The translations under genes and the position numbers were made by a program. A stretch of 64,000 nt of DNA from Holophagales bacterium (GTDB lineage Bacteria > Acidobacteriota > Thermoanaerobaculia > UBA5066), in the NCBI GenBank assembly GCA_016714815.1, contig JADKBZ010000002.1:124001-188000 (forward strand), in the 5' to 3' direction. Below, piece after piece: positions 1 to 10,208 of the stretch; position 1 is the first letter of the stretch, and every line of letters starts with the position of its first letter. Below the pieces are notes generated by a model that was not told where the DNA came from, did no database searches, and saw only the letters and a list, made by a program, of their open reading frames with translations.

Positions 1-2
1 GA

Positions 3-551
3 AGCGGGAATCAGCTCGACAAGGGCCTCGAAGCGATGCAGAAGGGCGACCTCGCGGGCGCCTCGGCGATCGTGGAGAAGGTGATCGCCGCGAACCCGAA
101 GGACAGGGACGCGCTCTACACGCTCGGAGTCCTCCGCTGGCAGGCGGCTTACAACGGCCTTCAGGAATCGAAGAAGGCGGGCAAGATCGACGTCGCGACG
201 CGCGACCAGATCCGGAAGAGCGTGGCGTCCGGGCACGACGCCCTCGGGAAGGCGTTGGCGGTCGACCCGGCCTTCGCCGACGCGCACGCCTACGACAGCC
301 TCCTCTACCGTCTGGACGCCGAGCTCGCGGACGATCCCGCGGAGGCGAAGGTCTTCCTCGCCAGGGCCGAGGCCCGGCTCTCGCAGGCGAAGGAGCTGAA
401 GGCGACGGCGGGATCCCGACCGGGGCCGGGACTTCCCCCGCCGCCCCCGCCGCCGGCCGGCGTGAAGAAGGGGCTCCCTCCACCTCCTCCTGCGCCTCCC
501 CCCTCGGCGAAGAGCGCGTCGACTCCGCCTCCTCCACCGCCCTCCCGGTAG
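3..551 (+). CDS. TPR-type protein with polyproline C-terminus (5' end outside window)
   Basis: The reading frame is open to the left edge; residues S-G-N-Q-L-D-K-G-L-E precede the first ATG at position 36, so that ATG is probably internal and the gene begins outside the window. About 182 residues are visible. The first half reads as helical tetratricopeptide-like repeats (for example LEAMQKGDLAGASAIVEKV followed by NPKDRDALYTLGVLRW), the kind of scaffold that mediates protein-protein contacts. The last 45 residues are a low-complexity tail with four runs of four to seven prolines, ending at TAG. It converges with the kinase gene ending at 562, only 10 bases away. Its function cannot be assigned; TPR is fairly sure, its partners are unknown. 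Confidence 0.6.
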   Translation, partial: SGNQLDKGLEAMQKGDLAGASAIVEKVIAANPKDRDALYTLGVLRWQAAYNGLQESKKAGKIDVATRDQIRKSVASGHDALGKALAVDPAFADAHAYDSLLYRLDAELADDPAEAKVFLARAEARLSQAKELKATAGSRPGPGLPPPPPPPAGVKKGLPPPPPAPPPSAKSASTPPPPPPSR

Positions 552-561
552 GCGGCCCGGG

Positions 562-3384
562 TCAGTCGGACGAATTCGGCTCCTGGGACTCGAGAAGAGC
601 CAGGAGCTGGTCGTTCTCGAATCGTTCGGCGAGGTCCAGGACGAGGTTCGCGGCCGCCGGGTCGGTCCTTCCGAGCTCCGCGGCCAGGCTCCGGACGGCT
701 TCGATGTCGGCGGTCACGACGGCGTCACGCAGGCCCGAGAGGATCGGCTCGGGGATCCGGAGGGTGTCGGAGAGGGCATCCCCGGAATCCTCGGGGGCCT
801 CGTCGCCGGGGCTTTCGACGACGTAGTGGATCCGGAGAAGGTCGCCGATCGTCCGGAGCAGCTCCGCCTCCCGGAACGGCTTTCCGACGAAGCCGTCGCC
901 CCCGGCGTTCTCCACCTGCCGGCGGTCCTCCTCAAAAGCGCTCGCCGTGAGGGCCACGATCGGAACGCGCGCCCCGCTCTCGGAGCTCCTCATCGCGCGG
1001 ATCGCCTTCAGGCCGCCCATTCCGGGCATCCGAAGGTCCATCAGGACGAGGTGCGGCTGCCATTCGCTGAAGACCTCGAGAGCGCTTTCGCCGTCGATCG
1101 CGTTCTCGACCTCGAAGCCGATCCGCCGGAGCATCGTGGAGACGATCGTCCGGTTCGCCTCGACGTCGTCCACGACGAGGATCCGGCGGGCCGGCTCGCC
1201 CGGCGGGAGGCCGATCGCGCGGTGCGGGGAGAGCTCCTTCGACGCGGGGCCGCTCCGGGAGATGGTCACGGGGAGGATCACGCTGAAGACGCTGCCGACG
1301 CCGGGCCGGCTCGCCACCGTGATGTCCCCGCCCATGAGCTGGGCGAAGGCGCGGCTGATCGCCAGGCCCAGCCCGGTTCCGCCCCCCGTCGTCCGGCCGG
1401 TCCGGGTCTGCTCGAACTGCTGAAAGAGGAGCGGAAGCTCTTCCGGCGGGATCCCCGGGCCGGTGTCCTCGACGTCCACCACGAGGCGCGGGCTCCCTTC
1501 GGGATCCTCTGCGCGCAGCCTCACGACGACGCCTCCCGTCCGTGTGAACTTGACGGCGTTCCCGAGGAGGTTGACGAGGATCTGGCTCAGCTTCCCGACG
1601 TCGACGACGACGTGCTGCGGGAGGCCGGGGGAGCGCTGGACCTCGAAGGCGAGGCGCTTCTCGTCGGTCCGGCGGCGGAACATCCGCTCGAGGTCGTCCA
1701 GGAGGTAGTGAAGGTCGGCGTCGGCGAGGTTCAACGTCGCCCGCCCGGCCTCGATCTTGGACATCTCGAGGATGTCGTTGATGAGGCCGAGAAGGTGCTC
1801 GCCGCTCGAGTTTATGGAAGCCAGCTGGTCCTTCTGAACGGAGCTGAGCCCCTCCTCCCGCATCAGGAGCTGCGAGAAGCCGAGGATCGCGTTCAGGGGC
1901 GTCCGGATCTCGTGCGACATGCTCGCGAGGAAGATGCTCTTGGCCCGGTTCGCTTTCTCCGCGGCCTCTTTCGCCCCTTCCAGCTTTCGCTCGGCCTCGA
2001 GGCGCGCGTAGGCGATCCCCACCTGGTGGCCCACCTGCTCCATCAGCTCGACGTCCTCCGAGTGCGGGGCCTCCTCCCCCCCGCCGAAGAACTCGAGGAC
2101 GGCCACGACGCTGCCTCGGAGGGTGACCGGAAAGGCGTGGCCGTGGCTGGGGGCGGTTGCCTGCTTCCAGGCTCCCGGCGAGAGACGCACGGAGTCCGGC
2201 GGAAGGTCGGACGAAACGGGCCGGCCCGTGGCGAGGACCCTCCCGGCGAGGCCTTCTCCGATCCCGAAGCTCCTGTCGGCCTTCCCCTCGGCGAACGTCC
2301 GGAAGGAGTCGCCGTCCTGGAGGTGCCAGAGCCCGCCGTCGACGAGGCGGGGCGAGTCCGCGGCCAGGACGAGAGCGTGTCCGACCGGCCAGCCCCAGTG
2401 AACGGCGACGCTGTGGACCGCGGCGAGAAGCGCCTCGTCCGGGGTCTGGGCGGCGTTCGCGGCGGAGGCGACGTCGCGGACGAGCCGGGCGCGCCGCTCG
2501 CTCCGGTGGAGCTCGGCCGTCCTCGTCTCGACCAGCTCTTCCAGGCGCTCGCGATGCCGCCGGAGCTCGTCCTCCGCGTCCTTGCGCGCCGTGACGTCGA
2601 AACCCTCCGGGACGAGGAGGTAGATGCGGTTCGACTCGTCGCGCACCGGCGTGATGGAGAAGTCGACGGTGATCCGCCGGCCGTCGGCGCCGGTGTTCTC
2701 GACCTCGAAGCGGGTCACTTCGCCGGCGCCCGCCCTCCCGACCGCCGCGCGGATCTTTTCCCGCGCCTCTTCCGAGGAAGCCCACCAGGGAGTCTCCCAG
2801 AAGGGGCGGCCGACGACGTCCTCGAGCGAGACCCCCGCGAACTCGAGCGCGCTCCGGTTGATCTCGAGCACCGTGCCGGCCGGATCCATCAGGCCCATGA
2901 AGGCGCTTGCCGCGTCGAAGATTCCCCGGAACCGGCGTTCGGCCGCCTCGAAGAGGGAGTGGTTGACCTCCCGCTCGCGCTCGGCCCGCGCCTTCTCGTC
3001 CCGAAGGCGTTTCCCGGCGAGGGCCTGCTCCACGGCAGGGCCGAGGCGGGCCAGCCGGTCCTTGTTGAGGTAGTCGGACGCCCCGGCCTTCATGCACGCG
3101 ACCGCAACCTCCTCGCTGACGTTCCCCGTCACGACGAGGAACGGGACGTCGAGGCCCCGCTGCTTCAGGAGGGAGAGGGCGGTCAGGGCGTCGAAGCCGG
3201 GGAGGGAGTAGTCGGAGAGGACGACGTCGGGCATCGAGTCGAGCGCCGCGAGGTACTCCTCCCTGGTCTCGACCCGCGACCAGGTGAGCGCGATTCCCTG
3301 GCGTCTGAGCTCGTGGACCATCAGCTCGGAGTCGGGGTGAAAGTCCTCGACCACGAGAAGGCGCAGCGGTGTGGCCAGTGTCAT
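562..3384 (-). CDS. Hybrid sensor histidine kinase, REC-PAS-GAF-HisKA-HATPase-REC
   Basis: Soluble 940-residue hybrid kinase with no membrane segment. Domains: N-terminal receiver (about 1-128, phospho-acceptor Asp58 in VVLSDYSLPG), PAS (147-270), coiled coil, GAF (300-462), HisKA with SMSHEIRTP (His491), HATPase_c (about 590-708; N-box GNAVKF, G1 DTGPGI, G2 GTGLGLA), second receiver (735-855, Asp783 in LMDLRMPG), then the tail shared by this cluster (870-930, FENDQLLALL). A receiver at both ends suggests it both receives phosphate from another kinase and passes it on. It is the last gene of the run: its ATG overlaps the stop of the upstream kinase as TGATG, so it is probably translationally coupled. 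The signal is unknown. Confidence 0.93.
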   Translation of the reverse strand: MTLATPLRLLVVEDFHPDSELMVHELRRQGIALTWSRVETREEYLAALDSMPDVVLSDYSLPGFDALTALSLLKQRGLDVPFLVVTGNVSEEVAVACMKAGASDYLNKDRLARLGPAVEQALAGKRLRDEKARAEREREVNHSLFEAAERRFRGIFDAASAFMGLMDPAGTVLEINRSALEFAGVSLEDVVGRPFWETPWWASSEEAREKIRAAVGRAGAGEVTRFEVENTGADGRRITVDFSITPVRDESNRIYLLVPEGFDVTARKDAEDELRRHRERLEELVETRTAELHRSERRARLVRDVASAANAAQTPDEALLAAVHSVAVHWGWPVGHALVLAADSPRLVDGGLWHLQDGDSFRTFAEGKADRSFGIGEGLAGRVLATGRPVSSDLPPDSVRLSPGAWKQATAPSHGHAFPVTLRGSVVAVLEFFGGGEEAPHSEDVELMEQVGHQVGIAYARLEAERKLEGAKEAAEKANRAKSIFLASMSHEIRTPLNAILGFSQLLMREEGLSSVQKDQLASINSSGEHLLGLINDILEMSKIEAGRATLNLADADLHYLLDDLERMFRRRTDEKRLAFEVQRSPGLPQHVVVDVGKLSQILVNLLGNAVKFTRTGGVVVRLRAEDPEGSPRLVVDVEDTGPGIPPEELPLLFQQFEQTRTGRTTGGGTGLGLAISRAFAQLMGGDITVASRPGVGSVFSVILPVTISRSGPASKELSPHRAIGLPPGEPARRILVVDDVEANRTIVSTMLRRIGFEVENAIDGESALEVFSEWQPHLVLMDLRMPGMGGLKAIRAMRSSESGARVPIVALTASAFEEDRRQVENAGGDGFVGKPFREAELLRTIGDLLRIHYVVESPGDEAPEDSGDALSDTLRIPEPILSGLRDAVVTADIEAVRSLAAELGRTDPAAANLVLDLAERFENDQLLALLESQEPNSSD

Positions 3385-4922
3385 CAGTCCTCCGCCTTTG
3401 ATGGGTCCTGCCCGGGGCCGAATCCGCCCGGCGTTCCGAGCAGCGCCAGGAGTCTCTCGTACTCGAAATCGCGGGCCAGTCGTAGCACGAAGCGAGCCGT
3501 CTCGGGGTCTTCCTCGACCAGTTTCCGGGTGAGCTCGTCGACCTGTTCGAGATCCGCCTGGCGTATCGCCGACCCGAGGGCGCTCCGGAGCCCTTCCGGA
3601 AGACGTCCGGAGAGGTCGGCCCCCGCGGCCGGACGCGGGTCGAAGGAGCCGGGGGTGGAGGGTGCGCCGGGAACCGGGAGCGGGCCCGCTTCGGCCTCCG
3701 CTTCGGAGCCGCCCGGCCGGCAGGGGAGCGTCAGGAGGAACCGCGTGCCGCGGTCGAGCTCGCTCTGGACCGAGATCGTGCCGCCGAGGAGCCGTGCGAG
3801 CCGCCTGACGAGCGCCAGCCCGAGGCCGGTGCCCCCGTACAGGCGCTCCGTGCGGCCATCGAGCTGCGTGAACGTCTCGAACAGCTTTCCCAGGTTCTCG
3901 GGAGAGATGCCGATCCCCGTGTCCCGGACGACGATCCGCGCCACGCCCGCCGCCTCGTCGCGGGTGAGCTCCAGGCCGATCCTCCCGCCGGAGGGAGTGA
4001 ACTTGACGGCGTTGCTCAGGAGGCCTCCGAGCAGCTTCGACAGGAGCGGGCCGTCCGTCTCGACGACGAGCCCCGGCGGGTCGACGACGAGGGCGACCTC
4101 GAGCCCCTTCTCGGCGGCCGCCCGGCCGATCCGGCGCAGGCAGGCCTCGCCCACCTCCGACAGGAAGCAGGGCGCGAGCCGGGCTTCCAGACGGCCGGCG
4201 TCGATCCGGGCGACGTCGAGGACGTCGTTGAGCAGGCCGAGCAGGTGCTCCCCGCTCGTCCGGATGACCTCCACCTGCCGGAGCGACTCGGGCGGCAGGG
4301 GTCCGTGCACCTGCTCCTTCAGCAGCGTCGCCATTCCCAGAACGGCCCCGAGCGGCGTCCGCAGCTCGTGGCTCATGCTCGCGAGGAACTCGTCCTTCAT
4401 CCGGGCCGCCCGGGCGAGCTCGAGGTTCGCGGCCTGCAGCCGGTCGTGGCTGAGCCGGAGCCTTTCCTCGGCTTCCCTCCGGGCGGTCACGTCCCGCGCC
4501 GTCCCGATCACCCGGGAGGGGCGTCCCTCGGCGTCACGTTCGAGCACGAGGCCGCGGGTCTCGAACCAGCGGTACGTTCCGTCCCTGCAGAGGAGCCGGT
4601 GCTCGACCTCGTACCCGGGGGTGACTCCTTCGAGGTGCCGGTCGAGGTGCAGGGAGAACTTCTCGCCGTCCTCGGGGTGCATCCGGCTGTTCCACGCCTC
4701 GACGCTCGCGTCGAGCTCGTCCTTCCCGTACCCGAGCAGCTCCTTGAAGCGCGGGGAGAAGTAGGTCTCGCCCGTCGCCGGGTTCCAGTCCCACACCCCG
4801 TCGCCGCTTCCCTCGAGGGCGAACTGCCAGCGCTGCTCCGCCTCGCGCAGCCGCTCCAGGGTCCTCTTCTGCGACTCCTCGATTGCGCCCGTCTCGCCGA
4901 AGGCCGTGCTCCCGGGCTTCAC
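3384..4922 (-). CDS. PAS-HisKA-HATPase histidine kinase without receiver, with shared C-terminal tail
   Basis: Soluble 512-residue kinase. The GTG start at 4922 is chosen because it overlaps the upstream stop (GTGA) and puts the first residues (VKPGSTAFGETG) directly before a complete PAS_3 domain (about 28-155). HisKA has SMSHELRTP (His185) and HATPase_c follows (about 240-385; DTGIGI, GTGLGLALVRRLA). There is no receiver domain, yet the protein still ends in the cluster tail (about 430-490, FEYERLLALLG) after a Pro/Ala-rich linker. Its HisKA/HATPase block is more divergent (LGMATLL instead of LGFSQLL) than in the other members, so it was not a recent copy. Its phosphate could go to a receiver in a neighbouring protein; that is inference. 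Confidence 0.88.
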   Translation of the reverse strand: MKPGSTAFGETGAIEESQKRTLERLREAEQRWQFALEGSGDGVWDWNPATGETYFSPRFKELLGYGKDELDASVEAWNSRMHPEDGEKFSLHLDRHLEGVTPGYEVEHRLLCRDGTYRWFETRGLVLERDAEGRPSRVIGTARDVTARREAEERLRLSHDRLQAANLELARAARMKDEFLASMSHELRTPLGAVLGMATLLKEQVHGPLPPESLRQVEVIRTSGEHLLGLLNDVLDVARIDAGRLEARLAPCFLSEVGEACLRRIGRAAAEKGLEVALVVDPPGLVVETDGPLLSKLLGGLLSNAVKFTPSGGRIGLELTRDEAAGVARIVVRDTGIGISPENLGKLFETFTQLDGRTERLYGGTGLGLALVRRLARLLGGTISVQSELDRGTRFLLTLPCRPGGSEAEAEAGPLPVPGAPSTPGSFDPRPAAGADLSGRLPEGLRSALGSAIRQADLEQVDELTRKLVEEDPETARFVLRLARDFEYERLLALLGTPGGFGPGQDPSKAED

Positions 4923-7900
4923 GGGACGCTCCCGGCCCCGGGCGCGAGGAGCGCCAGGAGGCGGTCGTACTCGAACTGCTCGGCGAGCTCCCGGACGGTG
5001 ACGGCGGCGTCGGGGTCGATCCCGGCCAGCTCGTTCGCCAGGACCCGCACCCGGTCGAGGTCGGCGCTCACGACGGCCGCGCGAAGCGCGGTCCGGAACG
5101 GGTCGGGAACGGACGGCGTGCCCGGAGGCACCGGCTTCTCGGGCGCGCCCGGCGGCGTCGCCTCGTCCTCGAAGACGTAACGGACTCCCAGCGTGCGGCC
5201 CACCGTCTCGATCAGCTCCGCCTCCCGGAACGGCTTGCTCACGAAGCCGTCCCCGCCCGCCAGCTCCACCTGCCGGCGGTCCTCCTCGAACGCGCTCGCG
5301 GTGACGGCGATGATCGGGGTCCTGCCCGTCCCCTCGGCGGCCCGGATGCTCCGGGTCGCCTCCAGGCCGTCCATGCCCGGCATCCGGAGGTCCATCAGGA
5401 CGAGGTCCGGGCGCCACGTCGAGAAGAGCTCCAGGGTCTGGCGCCCGTCGGTCGCCGTCCGGACGACGAAGCCGACGCGCCCCAGCATCTGGCGAAGGAT
5501 CTCGCGGTTCTCTTCCACGTCGTCGGCGACGAGGATCCGGCGGCGGGTCTCGCCCGCGGGCAGGCCGGAGACGCGCCGCGGCCCGGCCTTCTCGGCGACG
5601 ACGTGCGCGGTCGAGAGGGACACGGGCAGGGAGAGGCTGAAGACGCTCCCCTCGCCGAGCCGGCTTCGGACCCTGATGTCCCCTCCCATGAGGCGCGCGA
5701 AACCCCGGCTGATCGCCAGACCCAGACCGGTCCCGCTGCTGGCCTCGCGGCCCGAGCGCGTCTGCTCGAACCGCTGGAAGAGCCGCGGGAGCTCTTCCTC
5801 GGAGATGCCCGGGCCGGTGTCGGCGACGTCGACGTGGAGGTGGAGGAGGGAGCCGGAGGCGGGCCGGGCCGAGACGCGGACGGTCAGGCCGCCGGTCGAG
5901 GTGAACTTCACCGCGTTGCCCATCAGGTTGATCAGGATCTGCCGCAGCTTCCTCTCGTCGGTGACGACGTGCCGCGGCAGGTTCGGCTCGCGGTCGATCC
6001 TCACGTCGAGGCCTCGCTCCTGCGCCCGGACCCGGAACATCGACTCGAGGTCCCAGAGGAGATCGAGCAGGTCGCATTCCGCCGGGTTCGCCGTCACCCG
6101 GCCCGCCTCGATCTTGGACATCTCGAGGACGTCGTCGATGAGGCCGAGAAGGTGCTCGCCGCTGCGGCTGATCGCCCGGAGCTGCTCCTGCTGCCGGTCC
6201 GTCAGCCCCGGGTCGCCCAGGAGGAGCTGCGAGAAGCCGAGGATGGAGTTCATCGGAGTCCGGATCTCGTGCGACATGCTCGCCAGGAACGCGCTCTTGG
6301 CCCGGTTCGCCGACTCCGCGATCTCCTTGGCCTCGGCGAGGCTCCTCGCCTCGCGGGCCAGCACGTGGTCGGTGATGTCCTGGATCGTGCCCGCCGCGCG
6401 CACCGGCGTTCCATCCGGACCGAGCTCGGTGCGCCAGCGAGCCCGGACCCACTTGACCCGTCCGTCGGCCACGACGATGCGGTGGTCGATCTCCCGGGGC
6501 ACCGGGCTCCGGAACGAATCGGTGTACGCCTTCAGGACCCACTCCCGGTCCTCGGGGTGGACGGCCGCGAAGAAGTCGTCCGTGGAGGTCCCGAAGCACG
6601 ACGCGTCCCTCTCGAAGATGCCGTGGATCTCGGGGGATCTCACGAGCGTTCCGGCGTGCAGGTCGCGTTCCCAGCTCCCGAGAAGGGCGAGCGCCTGCGC
6701 TTCCTCGAGCCGCGCCTGCTTGGCGAGGAGCGCCGCTTCGGCCGCCTCGCGTTCCGTGACGTCGAAGAGGCTCACCAGCAGTCCCGTGCCGAGCGGCGCA
6801 CCGGCGATCAGGATCGTCCGCTCCTCGCCCCGCCTGCACGTGACGCGAACCTCCATCGGCGGGACGTCGCTTCCGCGCTCGAGCGCCGTCGCCAGCGCCG
6901 CATCCCAGCTCTGGCGATAGCCGGCCCGGCGGGCGGCGTCCGGGTAGGCGCGAAGCCACCAGTCGTCGATCGTCGCGAGGTCCGCGCCCGTGTAGCCGAA
7001 CGTCTCGACGAACCTCTCGTTGAGGTTCAGCACTCCGGTGGCGCCCTGCACCACGCAGAGCGGGACGGGTGCCGCCTCGAAGAGCCGCCGGAAGCGGGAC
7101 TCGCTGTCGCGCAGCGCGTCGTCGGAGCGCTTTCTCTCGGTGATGTCCTCCTTGATCGCGACGTAGTGGGTGACGCGGCCGTCCTGCCCGGCGATGGGTG
7201 CGATGACCGCCTGCTCCGGGAAGGTCTCCCCGTTCTTCTTCCTGTTGTGCAGCTCCCCTCGCCAGACCTGTCCGGCGACGAGCGTCCGCCACATCTCGAC
7301 GTAGCTCGCTTCCGGCGTCTTGCCCGATTTGAGGACCCGCGGGTTCTGCCCGCGCACCTCCTCGAAGTCGTAGCCCGTGACGAGGCTGAAGTAGGGGTTC
7401 ACGTACTCGATGGCGCCCGTCAGGTCGGTGATCACGATCGAGACCGGGCTCTGCTCGACGGCGCTCGACAGCTGGCGCAGCCGGGCCTCGGCCTGGTGGT
7501 GAGCGGTAACGTCCTGCACCGTTCCAAAGGAGCGCAGGGGCGTGCCGGCCTCGTCGAACCAGGTCTCGCAGCGCTCGTGGACCTGCTTGACGCTGCCGTC
7601 CCTCAGGAGAAGGCGGTAGTCGATCTCGTAGGCCGCCCGGTGCGCGAGGGAGGCCGCGAAGGACGTGACCGCCCGCTCCCGGTCCTCCGGGTGGATGAAG
7701 CCGAGGAACGTCTCGCTGGTCGCGGCGAGAGCGTTCGGAGGGACGCCGAAGATGCGGTACATCTCGTCCGACCAGATGCGGCGATCCCGATGGTGGTCCA
7801 GCTCCCAGACGCCGATGTGGGCGATCCGCTGGGCTTCGTTCAGGCGGGCTTCGTTCTCGCGCAGGGCCTCCTGCGCCTGCTGGCGCTCGAGCTCCGCCCC

Positions 7901-10207
7901 CTTCCGTTCGGTGATGTCGGTCCAGACGGCGGCGATGTGAGGACGCTCCTGCAGCGTGAGGAGGCGGGCGCGGACGTGAACCGAGCGAATCGCCCCGGAG
8001 CGGTGGCGGTGCCGGGTCTCGAAGTCCGCGCTGCCGAGTCCGAGCATCTTCCCGATGACGAGCCCGGTCTCGTCCCGGGACTGCCCGGCCTGGATGTCGT
8101 CGATGCCCAGCCCGGCGAAATCCTCCCGCGAGTACCCGAGGTTGCGGTGGGCGGCCTCGTTGAACTCGACGAAGCGGCCCGTGCCCGCGTCGACGAGAGC
8201 GATCGCGTCGAGGGCCTGTCCGACGATGCTGGAGAAGACCTCCTCGCGAACCCGAAGCGCCTGCTCCGCCGCCCGCCGCTCCTCGTCCCGCGCCAGGACG
8301 TCGAAGGCGAAGGAGAGGTTGCCGGCCACCTCCTCCGCCAGCGCGATCTCGGCCTCGCCGAAGGTGTCCTTCTCGCCGGCGTAGATCATGAGAGCGCCCG
8401 TGGCGGAGCCGAGCCGGTAGAGAGGAAGCGCGATGCTCGAGCGAAGCCCGCTCTTCTCCGCCCGTTCCCGCCACGGGGCGGTCGTCGGATCGGCGAGGAA
8501 GTCGTTGACGACGACAGGACGCCCCTCCCGGAACGCCGTGCCCGCCGGCCCGCGCCCCTCGGGGCTGGTGTCCACGGAGACGCGGATTCCTTCGACGTAG
8601 CCCGTGTCGTCGCCGGCCTGCGCCTGCGGCACGAGGGCTCCGGACGTGTCGAGCCGACCGACCCAGGTCAGCGTGAACCCTCCCGCCTCGACGAGAATGC
8701 GACAGACGGACCCTGCCAGGGCCGCGTCGTCGGTCGCGTGGACGATCGCCTCGCCGACCCGGCTCAGCGCCAGGTACATCCGGTTCAGCCGCTCGAGCTG
8801 CCGCTCGTGCTCCTTCCGCTCGGAGATGTCGCGCAGGAGCGCGAGCAGGTGCGGACGCCCCCCGATCTCGACCGGGCGCGAGCTGACCTCCACGGGGAAG
8901 GCCGTGCCGTCCTTTCGGCGGTGGATCGTCTCGAAGACCCGGCCCCCCGCCTGCCGGGTGGCCGCGAGATCGTCCGCGAGGGCCGCGCTCGTCTCCGCGG
9001 CGCGAAGATCCGACACGGACAGGCGAAGCAGCTCGTCCGGCGCGTAGCCGTAGAGGACCGAGGCGCGGTCGTTCGCCTCGACCAGGCGAAGGTCGTCGGC
9101 CACCAGCAGGATCGCGTCGTTGGCGTGCCTGAGGACGAGCGCGAGCCGCTCGGCGGTCTCGAGCCGGGCCCGTTCCGCGTCCCGCTCCCGGCGGAGGAGG
9201 TCGAAATGGCGCTCGCGCCAGAGGAGCGACACGGCCAGGAGCGCCAGGGCGAGCACGAGGGCGAGCCCCACGACGAGGCGCAGCGCCTCGTCGCGCGCAG
9301 GCCCGTAGGCCTCGCTCAGGTCCACCTGGGCGATGAGCTTCCAGGGCGTGCCGGAGACCGGGCGCGCGACCGCGAGGCCCCGGACGCCTCGATAGGTGAC
9401 GCCCTCGATCGCGTCGGCCCGGGGATCGAGGACGGCGGCAGCTGCCAGCAGGGACGCCTGACTCAGAGGGAGGCGCAGTCCCGATGCGGCGCCGGGCCTG
9501 TGACGCAGCGGGCTGAGATAGGCGAGCGAATCGCCCTCGCGGCGGAAGAGGATGCTCTCGGCCGTCTCGCTCGGAGAGGGCCAGCGGGCGAGAAGGGGAA
9601 AGAGGTGCGCGCCGGCGTCCATCCGCAGGCGGACCGCGCCGGCAGGGGTGGTCCCGTCGGCCGAGAAGACGGGCGCGACGAAATCGAGGAGGACCGGCCC
9701 CGCCCCGGTCCGGACGAGCTCGCCGGTGACGACGCCGCCTGCTCTCCAGGCCGCCCGAAGAAGCTCCGTCTCCGCCGCGTCGGCCGGAGCGGAGGAGCGA
9801 GGAACCGCGACGACGGGCCTCAGCCCGGAATCGAAGAACGCCACCGAGGAGTAGCCGTAGGCGGTCCGGACGCGCTCGAGGTACGCGGCGAGCTTCGCCG
9901 GAGCGGCGCCGGACGGGTCCGGTGGGACGAGGTGTCCGGCGTCGTCGAAAAGGAACGGGGACCGTGCGAGCACCCCGGTGTCGGCCCGACGCTCGCCGAG
10001 CCAGTTCTCGATCTGAGCCGCCTTGAGCTCGGCGACGGCGGCGAGCTGCGCGCCCGCCTCGGCCCTCATCTGGCGGATCTCGTAGGTGACGTAGACGGCC
10101 CCCAGCAGGACGAGCGCGATGACCGTGGCGAGGAGGAGTCCGGCCGGGAGCCGGCGGCTCTTCCGGTCTCCAGGCCCGGGAGGCGCGGGAGGAACGCCTG
10201 CCGCCAC
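4919..10207 (-). CDS. Membrane hybrid histidine kinase, dCache-like sensor, six PAS, one GAF, REC
   Basis: 1762-residue membrane kinase. TM1 is about 21-42, then a periplasmic region 43-300 that starts with the helix KAAQIENWLGERR, as in double-Cache sensors, and TM2 about 306-328. Cytoplasmic domains: PAS (345-465), GAF (475-640), five more PAS (about 645-768, 775-902, 905-1027, 1030-1155, 1160-1283), HisKA with SMSHEIRTP (His near 1310), HATPase_c (about 1410-1520, GTGLGLA), receiver (about 1555-1675, LMDLRMPG) and the cluster tail (about 1705-1755). The start is GTG, one base after the upstream stop, and its own stop overlaps the next GTG, so it lies in the coupled run. So many PAS domains suggest several redox or ligand inputs; the ligands are unknown. 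Confidence 0.9.
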   Translation of the reverse strand: MAAGVPPAPPGPGDRKSRRLPAGLLLATVIALVLLGAVYVTYEIRQMRAEAGAQLAAVAELKAAQIENWLGERRADTGVLARSPFLFDDAGHLVPPDPSGAAPAKLAAYLERVRTAYGYSSVAFFDSGLRPVVAVPRSSAPADAAETELLRAAWRAGGVVTGELVRTGAGPVLLDFVAPVFSADGTTPAGAVRLRMDAGAHLFPLLARWPSPSETAESILFRREGDSLAYLSPLRHRPGAASGLRLPLSQASLLAAAAVLDPRADAIEGVTYRGVRGLAVARPVSGTPWKLIAQVDLSEAYGPARDEALRLVVGLALVLALALLAVSLLWRERHFDLLRRERDAERARLETAERLALVLRHANDAILLVADDLRLVEANDRASVLYGYAPDELLRLSVSDLRAAETSAALADDLAATRQAGGRVFETIHRRKDGTAFPVEVSSRPVEIGGRPHLLALLRDISERKEHERQLERLNRMYLALSRVGEAIVHATDDAALAGSVCRILVEAGGFTLTWVGRLDTSGALVPQAQAGDDTGYVEGIRVSVDTSPEGRGPAGTAFREGRPVVVNDFLADPTTAPWRERAEKSGLRSSIALPLYRLGSATGALMIYAGEKDTFGEAEIALAEEVAGNLSFAFDVLARDEERRAAEQALRVREEVFSSIVGQALDAIALVDAGTGRFVEFNEAAHRNLGYSREDFAGLGIDDIQAGQSRDETGLVIGKMLGLGSADFETRHRHRSGAIRSVHVRARLLTLQERPHIAAVWTDITERKGAELERQQAQEALRENEARLNEAQRIAHIGVWELDHHRDRRIWSDEMYRIFGVPPNALAATSETFLGFIHPEDRERAVTSFAASLAHRAAYEIDYRLLLRDGSVKQVHERCETWFDEAGTPLRSFGTVQDVTAHHQAEARLRQLSSAVEQSPVSIVITDLTGAIEYVNPYFSLVTGYDFEEVRGQNPRVLKSGKTPEASYVEMWRTLVAGQVWRGELHNRKKNGETFPEQAVIAPIAGQDGRVTHYVAIKEDITERKRSDDALRDSESRFRRLFEAAPVPLCVVQGATGVLNLNERFVETFGYTGADLATIDDWWLRAYPDAARRAGYRQSWDAALATALERGSDVPPMEVRVTCRRGEERTILIAGAPLGTGLLVSLFDVTEREAAEAALLAKQARLEEAQALALLGSWERDLHAGTLVRSPEIHGIFERDASCFGTSTDDFFAAVHPEDREWVLKAYTDSFRSPVPREIDHRIVVADGRVKWVRARWRTELGPDGTPVRAAGTIQDITDHVLAREARSLAEAKEIAESANRAKSAFLASMSHEIRTPMNSILGFSQLLLGDPGLTDRQQEQLRAISRSGEHLLGLIDDVLEMSKIEAGRVTANPAECDLLDLLWDLESMFRVRAQERGLDVRIDREPNLPRHVVTDERKLRQILINLMGNAVKFTSTGGLTVRVSARPASGSLLHLHVDVADTGPGISEEELPRLFQRFEQTRSGREASSGTGLGLAISRGFARLMGGDIRVRSRLGEGSVFSLSLPVSLSTAHVVAEKAGPRRVSGLPAGETRRRILVADDVEENREILRQMLGRVGFVVRTATDGRQTLELFSTWRPDLVLMDLRMPGMDGLEATRSIRAAEGTGRTPIIAVTASAFEEDRRQVELAGGDGFVSKPFREAELIETVGRTLGVRYVFEDEATPPGAPEKPVPPGTPSVPDPFRTALRAAVVSADLDRVRVLANELAGIDPDAAVTVRELAEQFEYDRLLALLAPGAGSVP

Positions 10208-10208
10208 T

